Origin: Sphingopyxis sp. USTB-05
Lineage (GTDB): Bacteria; Pseudomonadota; Alphaproteobacteria; Sphingomonadales; Sphingomonadaceae
Direction of reading: 5' to 3'
Length of the DNA: 64,000 nt
Assembly (NCBI RefSeq): GCF_023822045.1
Contig: NZ_CP084712.1
Location: 806,001-870,000 of the forward strand
Within the stretch, counting starts at the first letter, position 1. Each line of letters opens with the position of its first letter. Both the position numbers and the translations under genes were made by a program. This document shows, piece after piece, positions 18,618 through 27,307 of this stretch. The notes below the pieces were generated by a model. It made no database searches, had not been told where the DNA came from, and worked only from the letters and a program-made list of their open reading frames with translations.

Positions 18618-19860
18618 AGCCGCCAACCTCGACCGTGCCGCCTGCGAGGCGATGGATGTCGCCGACCCGCTCGCGCTGTTGCGCGCGCATTTCCATCTGC
18701 CTGACGGGATGATCTATCTCGACGGCAATTCGCTTGGTGCGATGCCGAAAGGGGCGAGCGAGCGTGCTCATGATGTGGTGACGCGCGAATGGGGCGCCGA
18801 CCTCATCAAGAGCTGGAACAGCGCGGGCTGGTTCGATCTGCCGGTGCGGCTTGGCGACAAGCTCGCACCGCTTATCGGCGCCGCGCCAGGCGAGGTCGTG
18901 ATCTGCGATTCGACGAGTCAGAACCTGTTCAAAGTGCTTTCGGCGGCGGTCGCGCTGCGCCCTGATCGCAGTGTGCTGATCCTCGAAGGCAGCAATTTTC
19001 CGACGAACAATTATATCGCGCAAGGCGTTGCGGCGGCGACCGGCGGACGGGTCAAGGTCCGGCTCTGCGAGAAGGACGAGATCGCGGGTGCGATCGACGA
19101 AGACACGATTGCGGTCGCGATCACCCATGTCCATTACAAGACCGGTCATATCCACGACATGGCGGCAATCACTGCGCGTGCACATGATGCGGGCGCGCTT
19201 GCAATCTGGGACCTGTGTCACAGCGCGGGGGCGATGCCGGTCGACCTGAATGGCGCGGGCGCGGATTTTGCGGTCGGCTGCACCTATAAATATCTGAACG
19301 GTGGCCCAGGCTCGCCTGCCTTCCTGTTCGCGGCCAAACGCCATCAAGGGCAGGGCTTGCAACCTGTCACCGGTTGGTGGGGTCACGCTGCGCCCTTCGC
19401 TTTCGAGCCCGACTATCGTCCGCAGCACGACATTCGCCAGTTCCTCATCGGAACCCAGCCGATCCTGTCTATGGCGCTCGTCGAGGTCGGGCTCGACATC
19501 CATCGCGCGGCTGACATGGAGGCGGTCCGTGCCAAGTCGATGGCGCTTACGGACCTCTTCATTCGCTTGGTCGAGGCGCGCTGCGACCGGCACGGTTTCA
19601 CGCTCGCCTCGCCGCGCGACGCGGCGGCGCGCGGCAGTCAGGTGTCGTTCGCGCATGCCGAGGGCTATCCGATCATGCGTGCGCTGATCGCGGCAGGGGT
19701 GATCGGCGATTTTCGCGCGCCCGACACGGTGCGCTTCGGCTTCACGCCGCTCTATGTCGGCTATGCCGACGTGTGGGATGCGGTCGACCGGCTCGTCCAC
19801 ATCATGGACGGTGACATCTGGAGACAGCCTGAATATCAGGCGCGCGAAGCTGTCACCTGA
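18607..19860 (+). CDS. kynU: Kynureninase
   Basis: This PLP enzyme cleaves L-kynurenine or 3-hydroxykynurenine to anthranilate or 3-hydroxyanthranilate plus L-alanine. The 417-residue length is typical. The motifs are MIYLDGNSLG at residues 36-44, LILEGSNFPTNNY (substrate/PLP region, 124-136), WDLCHSAGAMPVDL with the PLP-binding Asp202, and CTYKYLNGGPGS with the Schiff-base Lys228. The start ATG overlaps the aldehyde dehydrogenase end by 11 bp, so translation is coupled. Neither tryptophan dioxygenase nor kynurenine monooxygenase is nearby. The dioxygenase that takes 3-hydroxyanthranilate is about 30 kb away (49306), so 3-hydroxykynurenine is the more useful substrate here, which is inference. 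Confidence 0.95.
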   Translation: MTLEAANLDRAACEAMDVADPLALLRAHFHLPDGMIYLDGNSLGAMPKGASERAHDVVTREWGADLIKSWNSAGWFDLPVRLGDKLAPLIGAAPGEVVICDSTSQNLFKVLSAAVALRPDRSVLILEGSNFPTNNYIAQGVAAATGGRVKVRLCEKDEIAGAIDEDTIAVAITHVHYKTGHIHDMAAITARAHDAGALAIWDLCHSAGAMPVDLNGAGADFAVGCTYKYLNGGPGSPAFLFAAKRHQGQGLQPVTGWWGHAAPFAFEPDYRPQHDIRQFLIGTQPILSMALVEVGLDIHRAADMEAVRAKSMALTDLFIRLVEARCDRHGFTLASPRDAAARGSQVSFAHAEGYPIMRALIAAGVIGDFRAPDTVRFGFTPLYVGYADVWDAVDRLVHIMDGDIWRQPEYQAREAVT

Positions 19861-19879
19861 CGGACGGCAAGGGGGATTC

Positions 19880-21262
19880 ATGGACGAACAGGCCTATATC
19901 GACCGCGAAGCGGGGCTCGAACGCGGGCTGACCAAGGCGCAGATCATCATGATCGGTCTGGGCGGCGCGATCGGCACCGGCCTCTTCATGGGGTCGGGCA
20001 TCGCGATCGGCTATGCTGGCCCCGGCGTGCTCGTCAGCTATTTGATCGCAGCGCTGATTGCCGTGATCATGGTGTTCAGCCTCTCCGAAATGGCGGTCGT
20101 CCATCCGACCGCGGGTTCGTTCGGTACTTATGCCGAAATCTATCTCGGCCCGCTGATGGGTTTTGTCGTCCGCTACACCTATTGGATCCAGCAGATGCTG
20201 TTGATCGGCAGCGAAGCGGTCGCGGTCGGCATCTATATGAGCTGGTGGTTCCCCGACATGCCGGTGTGGATGTGGGCACTCGGCAGTGCGGTGACTGTCG
20301 TCTGGGTGAACACGCGGGCGGTCCATAATTTTGGCTCGGTCGAATATTGGCTGACCGTGATCAAGGTCTCTGCGATCGTCGCCTTCATCGTTGTCGGTTT
20401 GAGCCGTATCTTCGGCATCGTCGGCGATCCCGTCGGGCTCCACAATGTGACGGGGCTTCCCGGCGGTTTCCTGCCGAACGGCTTCTCGGGCGTATGGCTG
20501 GCGGTGCTGATGGCGCTCTTTTCATTCATGGGGCTGGAGTTCGTCGTCGGCACGGCAAGCGAAGCCAAGGATCCGAAGACCGCGATCCCGGCGGCGCTGC
20601 GCACGATGGCGGGGCGCTTGTTCCTTTTCTACATTCTCGCGCTCTTCATCATCGTCGCCTTCCTGCCATGGACCGAGTCCGGCGCGAAGGTGGTCACCGA
20701 AAGCCCGTTCGTGAAGATGTTTGCGAGCGCAGGCATCCCCTACGCGGCGGGAATTATGAACTTCGTCGTCGCCTCGGCGGCGCTGTCGGCGATGAACACC
20801 AGCATCTATTTGGGCTCGCGCATGCTCTTCTCGCTTGCGCGCGGTGGCTATGCGCCGAAGAAGCTCGGCGAGCTCAACGCGCAGCATGTGCCGATGCGGG
20901 CCACGATCGTTACCGGTATCGGCATTCTGGCCGCCGCCTCGCTGTCGATCCTGACGCCGCTCGCTTATAACTATCTCTTCGGCATCGTGCTGTTCGGCGG
21001 GCTCCTCGTGTGGAGCGCGATCCTCGTCAGCCATCTGCGCTTCCGCCGCAAACATCGGTCGGCCGACCTCCCGGTGCGGATGCCCTTCTTTCCTTATGCG
21101 CAGATATTGGGGCTCGTTCTACTTGGAGCGATCACGGTGACGATGGCGATCGACGCCGACTGGCAGGTCGCAGTCTTCGCGGGCGGGCCGTGGCTGGTTG
21201 CGATCGTGGCTGCCTATTTCGTCTGGCGTCGCGTGTCCCGCGGTTCGGCCAGCGCTTCCTGA
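19880..21262 (+). CDS. Amino acid permease (APC superfamily, AAT-type)
   Basis: The 460-residue inner-membrane permease has 12 predicted helices. The N-terminal block LERGLTKAQIIMIGLGGAIGTGLF is the classical substrate-site motif of the AAT amino acid transporters, and FMGLEFVVGTASEAKDP is the matching helix-6/7 motif. ATG 19880 is chosen for its AAGGGGG ribosome site and correct family start. It is the last gene of the kynureninase operon and its 3' end overlaps the convergent LysR gene by 49 bp. Uptake of kynurenine, 3-hydroxykynurenine or tryptophan is a reasonable inference from the context. Confidence 0.88.
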   Translation: MDEQAYIDREAGLERGLTKAQIIMIGLGGAIGTGLFMGSGIAIGYAGPGVLVSYLIAALIAVIMVFSLSEMAVVHPTAGSFGTYAEIYLGPLMGFVVRYTYWIQQMLLIGSEAVAVGIYMSWWFPDMPVWMWALGSAVTVVWVNTRAVHNFGSVEYWLTVIKVSAIVAFIVVGLSRIFGIVGDPVGLHNVTGLPGGFLPNGFSGVWLAVLMALFSFMGLEFVVGTASEAKDPKTAIPAALRTMAGRLFLFYILALFIIVAFLPWTESGAKVVTESPFVKMFASAGIPYAAGIMNFVVASAALSAMNTSIYLGSRMLFSLARGGYAPKKLGELNAQHVPMRATIVTGIGILAAASLSILTPLAYNYLFGIVLFGGLLVWSAILVSHLRFRRKHRSADLPVRMPFFPYAQILGLVLLGAITVTMAIDADWQVAVFAGGPWLVAIVAAYFVWRRVSRGSASAS

Positions 21263-22206
21263 TCCTGTCCCAGTTCGCCGCGGATTTCCGCGGCGACCTC
21301 ATGGACGACGCTCATGAAATAGGCGGCGGCCGCCGACAGCTCCACATTCGCGTGCGTCGTCGCGCCGATGCGCGAACCCGCGCCTTCGAGCGTCACCGGC
21401 AGCGCGACGAGCCCCGCCTGGCTGAGGCCCACCTGATGCGGCATCGCGGCGAGCATGTCGGTGCTTACCAGCAGCGCATGGTTGGTGAGGATCGACACCG
21501 ACTCGATCACGTCGAGCGGCGGCTCCAGATTTTCGTGGCGAAAGGCCTGGTCGATCTGTCGGCGGAGCGAGGTTTGCGTCGGTGGCATCACCCACGCTTG
21601 TTCGACCAGGTCGGCGAGAGTGAGTGAACCTCGTTCGGTCAGCGGATGCCCTTCGCGCACCATGATCGATACCGTGTCGAGATAGAGCACATCCTGCTTC
21701 AACCCTTCGCGCTCGCGATATTCGGGCAGGCGGCCGAGCACGACGTCGATGTCCCCGGTGCGGAGCCCCGGCATCAGCCGGTCGATCGTCCCCTCGGCGA
21801 CCGTCACCGCGATCCCCGGGCGCCGTTCGCGCAGCCGGGCGAGCGCACGCGGTAACAGCGATGTCGACGCCGCAAGCAGCGTGCCGACATGGACGCGCCC
21901 CGACAGGCCTTCCTCGAGCGACTGCAACTCCTCGCCCGCATGGCGAAGCTGCGCGAGGATCAGCTTGGCGTGTTTGATCATCACCGTTCCGAAATCGGTC
22001 GGCGTCACTCCGCGCGACGAGCGTTCGAAAAGCTGGACGCCCAGCGCGTCTTCGAGCTCCTTGATGCTCTTCGTCGCGGCGGGCTGGGCGATATTCAGCG
22101 CCTGCGAGCCCTTTAGCACCGTGCCTTCGTCGGCGATCGCCGTGAGGAGGCGAAGCTGGCGCAGCTTCAGCCGGCTGAGAAGGAAATTCTCGTGAAACTT
22201 AGGCAT
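21214..22206 (-). CDS. LysR-family transcriptional regulator
   Basis: The 330-residue regulator has an N-terminal winged helix-turn-helix at about residues 15-75 (LRQLRLLTAIADEGTVLKGSQALNIAQPAATKSI is its core region). A linker helix and a periplasmic-binding-protein-like effector domain follow. The text is of the GbpR/PcaQ-like subgroup that controls sugar and aromatic catabolism. It is divergent from ACMS decarboxylase across 161 bp containing three ATAGC sites, the usual layout for a LysR activator of its neighbour. The 3' end runs 49 bp into the permease gene on the other strand. A pathway metabolite as co-inducer is likely but unproven. Confidence 0.93.
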   Translation of the reverse strand: MPKFHENFLLSRLKLRQLRLLTAIADEGTVLKGSQALNIAQPAATKSIKELEDALGVQLFERSSRGVTPTDFGTVMIKHAKLILAQLRHAGEELQSLEEGLSGRVHVGTLLAASTSLLPRALARLRERRPGIAVTVAEGTIDRLMPGLRTGDIDVVLGRLPEYREREGLKQDVLYLDTVSIMVREGHPLTERGSLTLADLVEQAWVMPPTQTSLRRQIDQAFRHENLEPPLDVIESVSILTNHALLVSTDMLAAMPHQVGLSQAGLVALPVTLEGAGSRIGATTHANVELSAAAAYFMSVVHEVAAEIRGELGQDQEALAEPRDTRRQTK

Positions 22207-22236
22207 GCTGATCCTCCGCCCCGATTTTTGGAGGTT

Positions 22237-22286
22237 ATAGCCATTTTGTAATAGCTAGGGCAAGTCTCGGGATTATTGTTGATAGC
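22237..22286. promoter_or_regulatory. ATAGC motifs in the LysR / ACMS decarboxylase divergent region
   Basis: ATAGC occurs at 22237-22241, 22251-22255 and 22282-22286 in an AT-rich stretch between the divergent regulator and catabolic gene. The first two are 14 bp apart, and TAGC...GCTA forms a loose inverted repeat. The same half-site recurs as a perfect ATAGC-N6-GCTAT upstream of TBDR 2. It is a likely LysR binding region, by layout. Confidence 0.4.
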
Positions 22287-22367
22287 TGACGCTCGTTACT
22301 CAACCTCATGGCCCGCACGCATTGGCGACCGGCGGGCGCGTGACGAGACAGGGGTGCGGCGAAAATC

Positions 22368-23384
22368 ATGACTGACAATGGCGCGAAACAGGTGGCCGTG
22401 ATCGACATGCACAGCCATTTCTTCCCTGCGATGGATGATGCCTATCGCATGCGCGCAGAGGCGGAGGGGCTACCTTGGCTGCGCGATGCCGGCGGCGGTA
22501 GAGGGTTCATCATGCAGGGCGCGAAGGAATTTCGCCCCGTCGACGATATTCTCTGGGACCCCGCGCGGCGCGTGGAGGCGCTCGACGAGCAGGGGATCGA
22601 CCTGCAGATCATCTGCGCGACGCCGATCATGTTCGGCTACAGCCGTCCGGCGGAGCAGGCGCTTGAATGCGCGCAGCGCTTCAACGACGCGGCGCTCGAA
22701 TTTTGCGGGCATGCACCCGAGCGGATGAAGGCGCTCGCGCAGGTGCCGCTGCAGGATATCGACCTGTCGTGTCGCGAGGTCAGCCGTGCGATGGAAAGCG
22801 GCCATTTGGGCGTCCAGATCGGCAATCACATGGGGCTGCGCAATCTCGACGACGAAGGAATATTGACCTTCCTCACCCACTGCGCCGAGGTTGGTGCGGC
22901 GGTGCTGGTCCACCCGTGGGACATGATGGCGCGCGAGCGCATGCCCAAATATATGCTTCCCTGGCTCGTTGCGATGCCGGCGGAGACGCAGCTTTCGATC
23001 CTCTCGCTGATCCTGTCGGGGGCGTTCGACCGTCTGCCGAAAAATTTGCGCATCTGTTTCGGTCATGGAGGGGGCAGCTTTGCGTTTCTGCTCGGCCGCG
23101 TCGAGAATGCATGGAAATATCGCGACATCGTTCGTGTCGACTGCCCCAATCCGCCGTCGACCTACGTCGATCGCTTCTTCGTCGATTCTGCGGTGTTCGA
23201 TCCGCGTGCGCTGACCCTGCTGATCGACGTGATGGGCGAGGATCGCATCCTGCTCGGTTCGGATCATCCCTTTCCGCTCGGCGAGCAGGACATCGGCGCG
23301 TTGGTGCGCGAGCATGACGGGCTGTCGGGCGCGCAGAAGGCGAAAATCCTCAGCGGCAATTCGCGAACCTTCCTGAATTTGTAG
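22368..23384 (+). CDS. nbaD: 2-amino-3-carboxymuconate-6-semialdehyde decarboxylase (ACMSD)
   Basis: This zinc amidohydrolase decarboxylates ACMS, the ring-cleavage product of 3-hydroxyanthranilate, to 2-aminomuconate semialdehyde and so keeps ACMS from closing to quinolinate. In the 338-residue protein the metal ligands are His15 and His17 (DMHSHFFP), His182 (VHPWDMM), His233 (FGHGGGSF) and Asp299 (GSDHPFP). The spacing is the same as in the Pseudomonas fluorescens enzyme (9, 11, 177, 228, 294). Arg56 and Arg244 sit where its substrate-binding arginines 51 and 239 fall. The block [17 protein letters not shown] is diagnostic. It is transcribed alone here, apart from the other steps at 46-52 kb, and is divergent from the LysR regulator. 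Confidence 0.95.
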   Translation: MTDNGAKQVAVIDMHSHFFPAMDDAYRMRAEAEGLPWLRDAGGGRGFIMQGAKEFRPVDDILWDPARRVEALDEQGIDLQIICATPIMFGYSRPAEQALECAQRFNDAALEFCGHAPERMKALAQVPLQDIDLSCREVSRAMESGHLGVQIGNHMGLRNLDDEGILTFLTHCAEVGAAVLVHPWDMMARERMPKYMLPWLVAMPAETQLSILSLILSGAFDRLPKNLRICFGHGGGSFAFLLGRVENAWKYRDIVRVDCPNPPSTYVDRFFVDSAVFDPRALTLLIDVMGEDRILLGSDHPFPLGEQDIGALVREHDGLSGAQKAKILSGNSRTFLNL

Positions 23385-23802
23385 CTGTCGCCGATGTCGG
23401 TTTGGGGGTGGTGAGCGGACGTTGCCCTCTTTGGACATCGCCCGGCTAGATATTCCAAAGTTCAGTAAAGTTCAGCCCTATGAGCGCCCCGATTTGCCCG
23501 TCGCGGCGTGTTGGATGTGCGCGGCACGTCCGATCGTGGTCGTACCCGCAAGCCAGGCAGCGACCAGCTTTTTGTTCACCGAATGAAAGAGCCGGATGAA
23601 GGCTGGCACGGCCGAATAATGTAGGAAAGACCTAATTGAAGGCGATGTTTGTTTTGGGGTGGGGAGCGGACATCCCGTCATCCCGGGCTTGACCCGGGAT
23701 CCCGCTTTTTGACGCACTTACTGGCTTCGACCTCAAGCGGGACCCCGGGTCAAGCCCGGGGTGACGAGGAGAGAATCTGTCTGCAATCAGTCGCTTCCAA
23801 CC
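23385..23802. other. Non-coding gap between catabolic block 1 and the core block
   Basis: This 418-bp gap holds two related leader sequences (TTTGGGGGTGGTGAGCGGAC at 23401-23420 and a close variant at 23653-23671). The second leads directly into a long inverted repeat at 23676-23766. No convincing gene is present; short open frames through the palindrome are by-products of the repeat. Confidence 0.7.
23676..23766. repeat. 91-bp palindromic repeat element (copy 1)
   Basis: Two 30-nt arms (23676-23705 and 23737-23766) are nearly perfect reverse complements (CGTCATCCCGGGCTTGACCC... against ...GGGTCAAGCCCGGGGTGACG, two mismatches) around a 31-nt spacer. The same structure lies at 39167-39257, with the same spacing and a related spacer. 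The core CATCCCGG-CTTGA-CCGGGATCCCGC type is a common dispersed palindrome in sphingomonads. It is a REP-like element rather than a terminator, because the arms lack a T tract. Confidence 0.85.
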
Positions 23803-24375
23803 TCAGCCCTGCGGCAACTCGTCATCCGTCTTGTCCTTCGCTGCGCCGGTCGCATCGGCAGCCAGCGAACGCATCTTCGCTTCGGCGGCGGCTTCCTTGC
23901 CGCTTAACACCAGCCACGCCATCACCGCCGCCGCGATCAGCGACAGCAGCGCCAGCCAATATCCGATTTCCCAATCGACCTGGATCATCGCGAGCGCGGC
24001 CTGATCCATGCCGCCATTCTGGCTATTTTTGGCGGCCTCGGCGAGGATCGCATCCTTGCTGTATCGATATGTGCCGATGAAGATCAGCGCCAGCGCGGCA
24101 ATCGACGTGCCGAGAACCAGCTTTGCGGCTTCACGCCCTTTCAGGAAAAGCAGCGCCAGTCCGCCGGCAATCGCGAGCAGCGCCAAGATCAGCCAGATAT
24201 TCAGCGAGGCACCGTCGCCTGCCTGCGCCGCTTGGCCCATCGCGGTAACGCGGCCAAAGGCGAGGCCGAAGCCGCTCGCTTCGACAAGTTTCTGGTTGGA
24301 ACAGCTAACGGTCATCCACGGCAGCAAAAAAGCCAGCAGCGCGATGCCCTTGGGAACCCGGATCCATTTCCACAT
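23803..24375 (-). CDS. Hypothetical membrane protein
   Basis: The 190-residue protein has about four hydrophobic segments: one near the N-terminus (GIALLAFLLPWMTVSC), two in the middle (LNIWLILALLAIAGGLALLFL and LVLGTSIAALALIFIGTY) and one near the C-terminus (YWLALLSLIAAAVMAWLVL). A charged Lys/Glu/Asp-rich tail follows. ATG 24375 is preferred because AAGGGGG lies just upstream. I do not recognise the family. It follows rpoH on the same strand by about 85 bp and could be read with it. No enzymatic motif is visible. Confidence 0.7.
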   Translation of the reverse strand: MWKWIRVPKGIALLAFLLPWMTVSCSNQKLVEASGFGLAFGRVTAMGQAAQAGDGASLNIWLILALLAIAGGLALLFLKGREAAKLVLGTSIAALALIFIGTYRYSKDAILAEAAKNSQNGGMDQAALAMIQVDWEIGYWLALLSLIAAAVMAWLVLSGKEAAAEAKMRSLAADATGAAKDKTDDELPQG

Positions 24376-24460
24376 GATATTTCCCCCTTCGTCCAAGCCG
24401 GGGGAAGGCTAGTCCTTTGCGCCCGCGAGTCAAATCACGGACGCAAAGGCCAAGGGCGGA

Positions 24461-25363
24461 TCAGGCGCCCACCAGTCGCCGGTCGCCCGCGAGCTTCAGC
24501 ATCGCCTTTTGCAGCTTTTCGAACGCGCGGACTTCGATCTGGCGGACGCGTTCGCGGCTGACGTCATAGACCTGGCTCAGGTCTTCGAGCGTCTTGGGAT
24601 CGTCGGTCAACCGGCGTTCGGTCAGGATATGGCGCTCGCGCTCGTTGAGCGTTTCCAGCGCTTCGCTCAGCAGCGAATGACGCACGTCACGCTCCTGCGC
24701 TTCGGCCACGCGCTCGTCCTGCAACGGGCCTTCGTCGCCCAGCAGGTCCTGCCATTGGCTGTCGCCATCCTCGCCCATCGGGACGTTCAGCGACGTGTCG
24801 CCGCCCATCGCCATGCGGCGGTTCATGCTGATGACCTCGTCCTCGGTGACGCCGAGATCGGTCGCGATCTTGGCGACATTTTCGGGCGACAAGTCGCCGT
24901 CCTCGAACGCCGCGAGGTTGTTCTTCATCCGGCGGAGGTTGAAGAACAGCTTCTTCTGGGCAGCCGTGGTGCCCATTTTGACAAGGCTCCACGAGCGCAG
25001 GATGAATTCCTGGATCGAGGCGCGAATCCACCACATCGCATAGGTCGCGAGGCGGAAGCCGCGTTCGGGGTCGAATTTCTTCACGCCCTGCATCAGGCCG
25101 ATATTGCCTTCGCTGATCAGCTCGCTGACGGGCAGGCCATAGCCGCGATAGCCCATCGCGATCTTTGCGACGAGGCGAAGGTGCGAGGTGACGAGCTGCG
25201 CCGCAGCTTCATTGTCGCCATGCTCCTGGAATCGCTTCGCGAGCATATATTCCTGCTCGGGGGTGAGCAGCGGAAACTTGCGGATTTCGGCCAGATAGCG
25301 GTTCAGGCTCGCCTCACCGCCGAGTGCGGGCACTGTTGCCGGAACATTGCTTTTGTTAGCCAT
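24461..25363 (-). CDS. rpoH: RNA polymerase sigma-32 factor (heat shock)
   Basis: This is the alternative sigma factor for heat-shock promoters. The 300-residue length is typical. Region 1.2/2.1 has LNRYLAEIRKFPLLTPEQEYMLAKR. Regions 2.2-2.4 have HLRLVAKIAMGYRGYGLP...LISEGNIGLMQGVKKFDPERGFRLATYAMWWIRASIQEF, with the RpoH-box-like KLFFNLRRMKNNL following. Region 4 has the C-terminal helix-turn-helix LEDLSQVYDVSRERVRQIEVRAFEKLQ. The start ATG lies 8-10 bp after AAGGGAAG. It is divergent from nothing nearby; the pseudouridine synthase lies upstream on the same strand. It is a core gene, unrelated to the flanking catabolic blocks. Confidence 0.96.
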   Translation of the reverse strand: MANKSNVPATVPALGGEASLNRYLAEIRKFPLLTPEQEYMLAKRFQEHGDNEAAAQLVTSHLRLVAKIAMGYRGYGLPVSELISEGNIGLMQGVKKFDPERGFRLATYAMWWIRASIQEFILRSWSLVKMGTTAAQKKLFFNLRRMKNNLAAFEDGDLSPENVAKIATDLGVTEDEVISMNRRMAMGGDTSLNVPMGEDGDSQWQDLLGDEGPLQDERVAEAQERDVRHSLLSEALETLNERERHILTERRLTDDPKTLEDLSQVYDVSRERVRQIEVRAFEKLQKAMLKLAGDRRLVGA

Positions 25364-25443
25364 TGGTAGAAACTTCCCTTATTTTCAGAGGAGAAATATG
25401 CCGCGGTTGAGTCCGGCGGTCAAAATAGATTTTCATTCGAAAC

Positions 25444-26400
25444 CTAAACGCGCAATTCATCGATCAGTTCCCGCATGTCGCCTGGGAGTTCGCTGTCGAG
25501 CGCGATGTCGTTACCGGTCACCGGATGAATAAAACCCAAATGGGCGGCGTGCAACGCCTGACGTACGAAATTCCGTGCCCGGAGTATATCAGACAAAGGT
25601 TTACGTGAGCGACCATAGACGGGGTCACCGACAAGCGGATGGCCGATGTGCGCCATATGGACTCGGACCTGGTGCGTGCGTCCGGTTTCGAGTCGGCATT
25701 CGACCAGCGTCGCGTTCTTCAGCGGCTCGATCGTCCGGTAATGGGTGATCGCATGCTTGCCGCGGCCTTCGGCGACAACGGCCATTTTCTTGCGGTTCGT
25801 GCTCGACCGGCCCAGCGCGGCATCGACGGTGCCGTTTGCGGGGATCGGGCGTCCGGTTGCGATCGCGAGATAGCGGCGGTCGATGCTGTGCGCGGCAAAT
25901 TGTTTCGCCAGGCCTTCGTGCGCCTTGTCATGCTTTGCGGCGACGATCAGCCCGCTCGTATCCTTGTCGATACGGTGAACGATCCCGGGGCGCGCAACCC
26001 CGCCGATGCCCGATAGCTGGCCCGCACAATGATGGAGCAGCGCGTTCACCATCGTACCGTCAAGATTGCCCGCGGCCGGGTGGACGACCATGCCCGCCGG
26101 CTTGTCGACGACGATCAGATGTTCATCCTCATAAGCGATGACCAGATCCATATCCTGCGCGACATTATGTGCGGGCGTGGCGACGGGCAGGCGGACCTCG
26201 ATCGTCGCGGGCGCGGCCGCCTTGGCCGACGGATCCCACAGAATATTGCCGCCGGCGTCGACGACGCGTCCGCCCTTGATCAGCGTCTTCACTCGTTCGC
26301 GCGATAGATTGGGGAGGGCTTCGGCAAGCGCGCGGTCGAGCCGCAGCCCGGCCGCACTGTCCTGCAGCGTCACACTCAGTATTTCGTCGTCCCCCAACAT
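25444..26400 (-). CDS. RluA-family pseudouridine synthase (RluD-like)
   Basis: This enzyme converts uridines of 23S rRNA to pseudouridine. The 318-residue protein has an N-terminal S4 RNA-binding domain (LDRALAEALPNLSRERVKTLIKGGRV) and the RluA catalytic domain. The active-site block is GIVHRIDKDTSGLIVAAK, with the catalytic Asp in RIDKDTSG. LVECRLETGRTHQVRVHMAHIGHPLVGDPVYG is the second family signature. The layout fits RluD (positions 1911/1915/1917 in E. coli numbering), but RluC or another paralogue cannot be excluded. The ribosome site is weak. It precedes rpoH on the same strand, separated by 80 bp. Confidence 0.92.
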   Translation of the reverse strand: MLGDDEILSVTLQDSAAGLRLDRALAEALPNLSRERVKTLIKGGRVVDAGGNILWDPSAKAAAPATIEVRLPVATPAHNVAQDMDLVIAYEDEHLIVVDKPAGMVVHPAAGNLDGTMVNALLHHCAGQLSGIGGVARPGIVHRIDKDTSGLIVAAKHDKAHEGLAKQFAAHSIDRRYLAIATGRPIPANGTVDAALGRSSTNRKKMAVVAEGRGKHAITHYRTIEPLKNATLVECRLETGRTHQVRVHMAHIGHPLVGDPVYGRSRKPLSDILRARNFVRQALHAAHLGFIHPVTGNDIALDSELPGDMRELIDELRV

Positions 26401-26467
26401 TGATCAGAATGTGGTTTCAGGGTGCCGAAATTCAAGGGGAGGGATGCCGCTGCAATCTTCGCATTAT

Positions 26468-26495
26468 CATCATCCCGGCCTTCGCCGGGATGATG
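26468..26495. repeat. REP-like perfect hairpin
   Basis: CATCATCCCGGC (26468-26479) and GCCGGGATGATG (26484-26495) form a perfect 12-bp stem with a 4-nt loop CTTC. It lies in the divergent region upstream of both the pseudouridine synthase and chpT, so it cannot be a terminator for either. It shares the ATCCCGG/CCGGGAT core with the larger palindromes at 23676 and 39167. Confidence 0.75.
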
Positions 26496-26599
26496 GGCGC
26501 TTGAGGAGGGTTATCGCGCTTGCTCTGGACGGGTTCGGTGCCGTAGGAGCGGCGCACGCCGGAAATATCCGGCTTCTGCGCTGGGGAGCCCGTTTGTCC

Positions 26600-27244
26600 A
26601 TGTCCGACGATCGCGTCGATTTTGCCTCGATGCTGGCTTCGCGCCTGTGTCATGATCTGCTGAGCCCCGTCGGCGCTTTCGCCAACGGCCTCGAACTTCT
26701 CGCCGACGAGAAGGACCCGGCGATGCGCGAGCGTTGCTTCGAACTGCTCGAACAGAGCGCGCGGACGTCGGCGAACAAGCTCAAATTCTTTCGCCTGGCG
26801 TTCGGTTCGGCGGGCGGGTTCGGCGAACTTGTCCCGGCGGATGAGGCGAAGTCGGCGATCCATGGCATCATCGGCGACCGCGCGATCGAACTTAATTGGA
26901 TGATCGGGACTGATCCGCTGCCCAAGCCGGCGGTGAAGATCATCCTCAACCTGTCGCTCCTCCTCGTCGATGCGCTGGTGCGCGGCGGCCGGCTCGATGT
27001 CGGCTGTGAAAAGCAAGGCGAAGGGATCGAAATCGCGCTTCACGTCGAGGCCGAGCGCATCTTCCTTGATGCCGATGTCGAACGCATCCTGGCCGAGGGT
27101 GAAGGCGCAAGCCCGATGACCTCGCGCACCGCGCCCGCGGTACTGGTCCAGGCGGTCGCACGGCAGAATGATGGGACGGTCATGCTGGCCCGCGAAACCC
27201 CGACATCCTTGCTGGTCGGGGCAGTTCTGCGCGGCCGCGGGTAA
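26600..27244 (+). CDS. chpT: Histidine phosphotransferase ChpT
   Basis: ChpT passes phosphate from the CckA kinase to CtrA and CpdR in the alphaproteobacterial cell-cycle relay. The 214-residue protein has the phosphorylated His18 in ASRLCHDLLSPVGAFANGLELL. Its pseudo-histidine-kinase fold has a degenerate ATPase-like half (AVKIILNLSLLLVDALVRGG). ATG 26600 is used because it begins just before the His helix; the frame is open much further upstream through repeat-containing DNA. Its position just upstream of cheA is seen in other sphingomonads. It could equally serve the general stress or motility relay. Confidence 0.88.
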   Translation: MSDDRVDFASMLASRLCHDLLSPVGAFANGLELLADEKDPAMRERCFELLEQSARTSANKLKFFRLAFGSAGGFGELVPADEAKSAIHGIIGDRAIELNWMIGTDPLPKPAVKIILNLSLLLVDALVRGGRLDVGCEKQGEGIEIALHVEAERIFLDADVERILAEGEGASPMTSRTAPAVLVQAVARQNDGTVMLARETPTSLLVGAVLRGRG

Positions 27245-27307
27245 AGCCACTTTTAACCATTGTCGGCCATGGTGGAACCTCAGTTTTTGGGGCGCACCGG
27301 TACCGCG

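Noticed and set aside
23478-23717. A 79-codon minus-strand open frame after the ACMS decarboxylase gene
   Set aside because: It runs through the palindromic repeat and its first part (RVKPGMT-like text) is a translation of the repeat. No ribosome site or recognisable domain.
23676-23766. Palindromic repeat as a terminator or transposon end
   Set aside because: There is no T tract, no transposase nearby and no target-site duplication. Its copy at 39167 points to a dispersed REP-like element.
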